Source: Viola odorata | Taxonomy: Eukaryota; Streptophyta; Magnoliopsida; Malpighiales; Violaceae | Reading direction: 5' to 3' | Length of the DNA: 64,000 nucleotides | Assembly (NCBI GenBank): GCA_963691705.1 | Contig: OY829540.1 | Coordinates: 67,380,367 to 67,444,366 of the forward strand | Shown: positions 61,115-64,000 of the stretch, one piece after another | Numbering within the stretch: the first letter of the stretch is position 1 | Layout: each line of letters begins with the position of its first letter | Notes under the pieces: generated by a model | Told to the model about the DNA's origin: nothing | The model's database searches: none | What the model saw: the letters and a program-made list of their open reading frames with translations, nothing else | Program-made: the position numbers and the translations under genes

Positions 61115-62079
61115 TGTTGGAGTCCAGCTCATATTGGCTGAAGGAGATTGTTGTGGGCCTAGCCCAAGTGGGCTCACATGTAATTGTTTGTTCTAGTTTG
61201 ATTAAAAGTCTGATTAGAAAAAGAAAAAGAAAAGAAAAGAAAGATTAGAGTATGACTTGTAGTAGGATTGTGTAACCTAATTAATTAGGTTGCCCACTAA
61301 TATATGAATATATATATGGTGGCTCAGGTTGGGAGAAGAAACACACAGAGAGAGAAAAATGTGAGGGGGAGATTTCTCTAGCGTGGTCTCCTCGATCTAG
61401 ATGTGAGATTGAGTTGAGAAAGATTGTAAAATCAGTTGCAACGAATAGCAACTGAGAGAGATTGTGAAAGGGTTGCTGTTGAGCATCCTGAGAGATTGTG
61501 TTAGGGTTGCTGTTGAGCATCCTAAGAGATTGCAAGAGGGTTGTTGTTGAGCATCCTGTGAGAGAGAAGAGAGAAAACAGATTTCGCCAAACTCTGTGCA
61601 GCTGCGGGAGAATCGTCGCAGCGACTTCGTTCACCGTTGGATCTGGGTGAAATTTGGACAGCAGGTGCACGACTTCTGGTTCTTCAATCTGAACGGTTGG
61701 ATCGGTGAGAAGTTATCTGGTGTGGTAGAAATCCTGTCCCGATTGAAGCAGTGGAAATCTGGTTTTGGTTCTCTATTCTCATATCTCTTGTTTTTCTCGG
61801 ATTGATTGATTGATTGGATTGTTTGATTGGTACTATTGGTGATAGTGGTGTATTTCAGATTATTCCTATAGTTGAGATAGGGATTTTGTTTGGTTGTACA
61901 CATTGATCATCATATAGTGGATTGACTGGCTTGTGCCCGTGGTTTTTTACCTGTTGAGGTTTTCCACGTTAAAAATCTCTCTGTTATTTTTGATTGCTTT
62001 TGATTGGTAGGGGTTATTGATTCTTGGGATAAGATTGTTTGCTGCGCAAATTGATTGTCGATTGGAAATAACCCCAACA
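61115..62079 (+). repeat. LTR 5 (full length, 965 bp)
   Basis: The right border of the array. It ends CCCCAACA next to the GGGGT target duplication. Confidence 0.92.
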
Positions 62080-62084
62080 GGGGT

Positions 62085-62878
62085 TTGAGATAAGGTTTTA
62101 TACATCAAATTAAAAGCATCTGCTTATCTTATAGGTGGTGATCAACAACTTGTAGGAGCTGATAATTTACATTTTATAGGGACCAAATAAGTTGGCTATA
62201 CAAATGGAAAATTAAAATTAATAAAAAGAATAATGTAGTAATTATAATTAAGCTGAAGGAAATTTAGGAATTCAGGGGAATGTTCCCTGAAACAGATATC
62301 CTAATGTTCACTGCTTTCAAGTCACGCCATCAAATCCTTGATCTGAATGATTTAGTTGACCTTCATAAAAATATAAATCATCAGAATTTCAGTTTTTTCA
62401 CATTTTTTTGGGTTATTTTCAACGAACCTTCGATCGAAAATTGTAGTTTTTTCTTTTCGGAATTTACAATTCTTTTTAAGATTTCCAATTTATCAAAACA
62501 CTGTGAAAAAACTGTCATTCTGTTGCGAAAAATTTCTGTCGCAAAATGGACAAATTCCTTGCAAATGACCTTTTGCGACTCATGTTAAGGGAATTGTTTC
62601 GACCGAAATATCGAGGGAAAAACTTTAAAAAAAAGTGAAAAATTGGGAAAACTTCGATTTTTTTCCGGTCTAAATTAAATGAGCCCGACCTCTAAAACAT
62701 GCCCTTATAAAAATTATCTTTGCAATATATCGAAACAAGAGTTCGGTAAAGATTTTAAGGAAAACAAGAAAACGTGATTCGGTTTGAAACCGCTGGCGTT
62801 TCTTGTAGTTACACTTAAAAGTTGAAACTCCATATATATTTCTTTTTTAGGAAAATAATTTTGATCATTTAAAACATT
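62085..62878. other. AT-rich spacer between LTR array and solo LTR
   Basis: No gene. Around 62400-62640 there are words such as GATCGAAAATTG, TTTTCGGAATTT and CGACCGAAATATCGA, similar in style to the patch near 56400 left of the array. Both may belong to an older element that the array interrupted. Confidence 0.35.
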
Positions 62879-63732
62879 TGTTAGCCCAAGTGGCATTTAT
62901 CCTATTTTGATGAATTATAGACACACAAATTAATTAATATACTAACGCAATTTTAAGTTAAAGTATTTGTAGTTTGCGATCAAGACAACAAAAGAGCAAC
63001 GAATCAATTACGCTTGATTTATGTTCGATAATACCTCAAGAAAAAGTATCAAAAGATTTCACATGAAAATAAGTATTTTGTATTAAATACATAACGGCTA
63101 GATTTTCAAATTCATAACGGCTAGTTTTTGGCTCTTATAAATACTCATCTAATATGAATTTGTAAGGAGAACATTTTTTAAAACAAGAAAGCTCTTACCA
63201 ACTTGCAAATACTAAATACCATTTACAAACTCCAAAATCAACATTCTCTTACGCAAGCTTCTATTCACGGATTTCAAATCATTCTTGCGTCGTTTTGTCG
63301 AATTCGTTTATGCTTTCTTCTTGAGGTAATATTGTTCATTTATTGGTGTTATTATTGAATCATACATAGTTTATTTGTACACCAATTTTGTGTTGTCATT
63401 TTACAATTCTCTTGTCAAGTTTCTTAATTGTAATAGGTTGTGGTTGAGTCCGTCTAAAAACCAAGTGTAAGGTTAATTGGCTGATCCCGGAAAAATCAAG
63501 GTGCAAGGTTGGAGTTGAACCCGAAAAAACTCAAGGTAAATAACGAAGTGTCGTTATTCAAAATCCTAAGGGTGAAGCTCTTAGGTAGTGGAGTACAATT
63601 CATTGAGGAATTGGAACCACTATAACTCCTTGTGTTTTTATTTCCGCATTTAATTTAAGCTCTTTGTGTTAAAATTATAATTGCCTATTCACCCCCCTTA
63701 GGTCGGATTTATTGGGATAACGTCGTATTTCA
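62879..63732 (+). mobile_element. Solo LTR of a Copia-like retrotransposon
   Basis: It starts TGTTAGCCCAAGTGGC and ends GTCGTATTTCA. A 5-bp duplication ACATT borders it (62874-62878 and 63733-63737). A TATAAATA word lies near 63138, and the typical plant Copia LTR phrase ATTCACCCCCCTTAGG lies near the 3' end. No internal region or second LTR follows, so it is a solo LTR of 854 bp left by LTR-LTR recombination. Confidence 0.82.
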
Positions 63733-63824
63733 ACATTTTCTTCTAAACAAATTTAATTCAATGTTTGAGCATAATAGAAACTAAACATTCACAAAAAAAA
63801 TTGGTAAAATAGATCTTAAATTAA

Positions 63825-63890
63825 TAGGTATGTAGCTCATTAGTTTTGTTCTAGTGATTAGCAGAGACTCAGGTTCGAATCTCACCTTCA
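63825..63890 (+). repeat. tRNA-derived SINE-like head
   Basis: Box-A-like TGTAGCTCATTAG (63831-63843) and box-B GGTTCGAATC (63872-63881) lie at near-tRNA spacing. The cloverleaf cannot be completed. The arrangement matches the minus-strand relic at 14725-14830. Confidence 0.45.
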
Positions 63891-64000
63891 TTTATAAAAA
63901 TGAACTATACCCAAATTTAGCTGAAAATTATATACACTTTCTAGTTTCAAGTATATATGTATAGTACATTTAATGTAAACTTAAAAAACAATTATACATC

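Larger units (their letters stand above)
57069..62079 (+). mobile_element. Tandem array of a small, non-autonomous Copia-like LTR retrotransposon
   Basis: The 5011-bp block starts TGTTGG and ends CCAACA, and is bordered by one 5-bp duplication GGGGT (57064-57068 and 62080-62084). It alternates three long LTRs (965-967 bp), two shortened LTRs (305 bp) and four identical-looking internal segments (376 bp). The repeat period is about 2022 bp (57069, 59093, 61115). Each internal segment has a primer binding site like that of initiator tRNA-Met and a polypurine tract before the next LTR. No gag-pol is present. The copies differ by only a few bases, so amplification was recent. Confidence 0.93.

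Noticed and set aside
56365..62820. Possible CACTA-type transposon interrupted by the LTR array
   Set aside because: Patches with CGACGG/CCGTCG-style words lie on both sides, and TTTCTTGTAGTT near 62797 resembles a CACTA end, but no matching left end or 3-bp duplication was found. Left as a suspicion only.

Overview
The window is nuclear DNA of a flowering plant. The genes have introns with GT-AG borders, a receptor-like kinase, NAC and R2R3-MYB factors, a chloroplast Deg protease and a cytosolic ribosomal protein gene, separated by AT-rich spacers full of MITEs, SINE-like relics and LTR elements. Protein similarity suggests a eudicot, probably an asterid, but the species cannot be fixed from the sequence alone. 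I rebuilt the exon models by hand from splice borders and reading phase. Every complete model has an open frame and a total length divisible by three, except that the receptor kinase ends at a premature stop.

Layout. 1-1231: last intron and last exon of a class VII receptor-like cytoplasmic kinase (PBL34/35/36 type). 2665-8056: 13-exon gene for a 1023-residue protein with ankyrin repeats, a CCCH finger, an RRM, a LOTUS/OST-HTH domain and a C-terminal RING-like C3HC4. 8953-9456 (-): small basic protein, not recognised. 10820-14204 (-): SUV3-type mitochondrial RNA helicase (DExH18). 15575-19898 (-): thylakoid-lumen protease DEG8, 13 exons. 25197-26703: NAC factor of the FEZ/NAC094 clade. 27172-28530: long-inverted-repeat (foldback) transposon. 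29161-30494: cytosolic ribosomal protein L34. 31289-31368 (-): tRNA-Leu(CAG). 32689-35045 (-): MIK2-like LRR receptor kinase with a premature stop in the kinase domain, lying between two ~100 bp direct repeats. 36476-40219 (-): DUF1666 protein. 46830-48014: subgroup-1 R2R3-MYB (MYB30/60/94/96 group). 48015-64000: gene-poor and transposon-rich, with a hAT-type element, an inverted-repeat element, a tandem array of a small Copia-like LTR retrotransposon (57069-62079) and a solo LTR (62879-63732).

Gene order. Helicase-DEG8-NAC-RPL34-DUF1666-MYB recalls, from memory of Arabidopsis locus numbers, several duplicated Arabidopsis segments that each keep a different subset: At5g39785/39820/39830/39840, At1g26870/26880, At1g69610/69620 and At3g28900/28910. 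The window may therefore preserve an ancestral gene block.

Most striking structure. The array at 57069-62079 reads LTR-internal-shortLTR-internal-LTR-internal-shortLTR-internal-LTR. One 5-bp target duplication (GGGGT) borders the whole block, and the repeat period is about 2022 bp. It looks like one recent insertion, later amplified as a dimeric unit.
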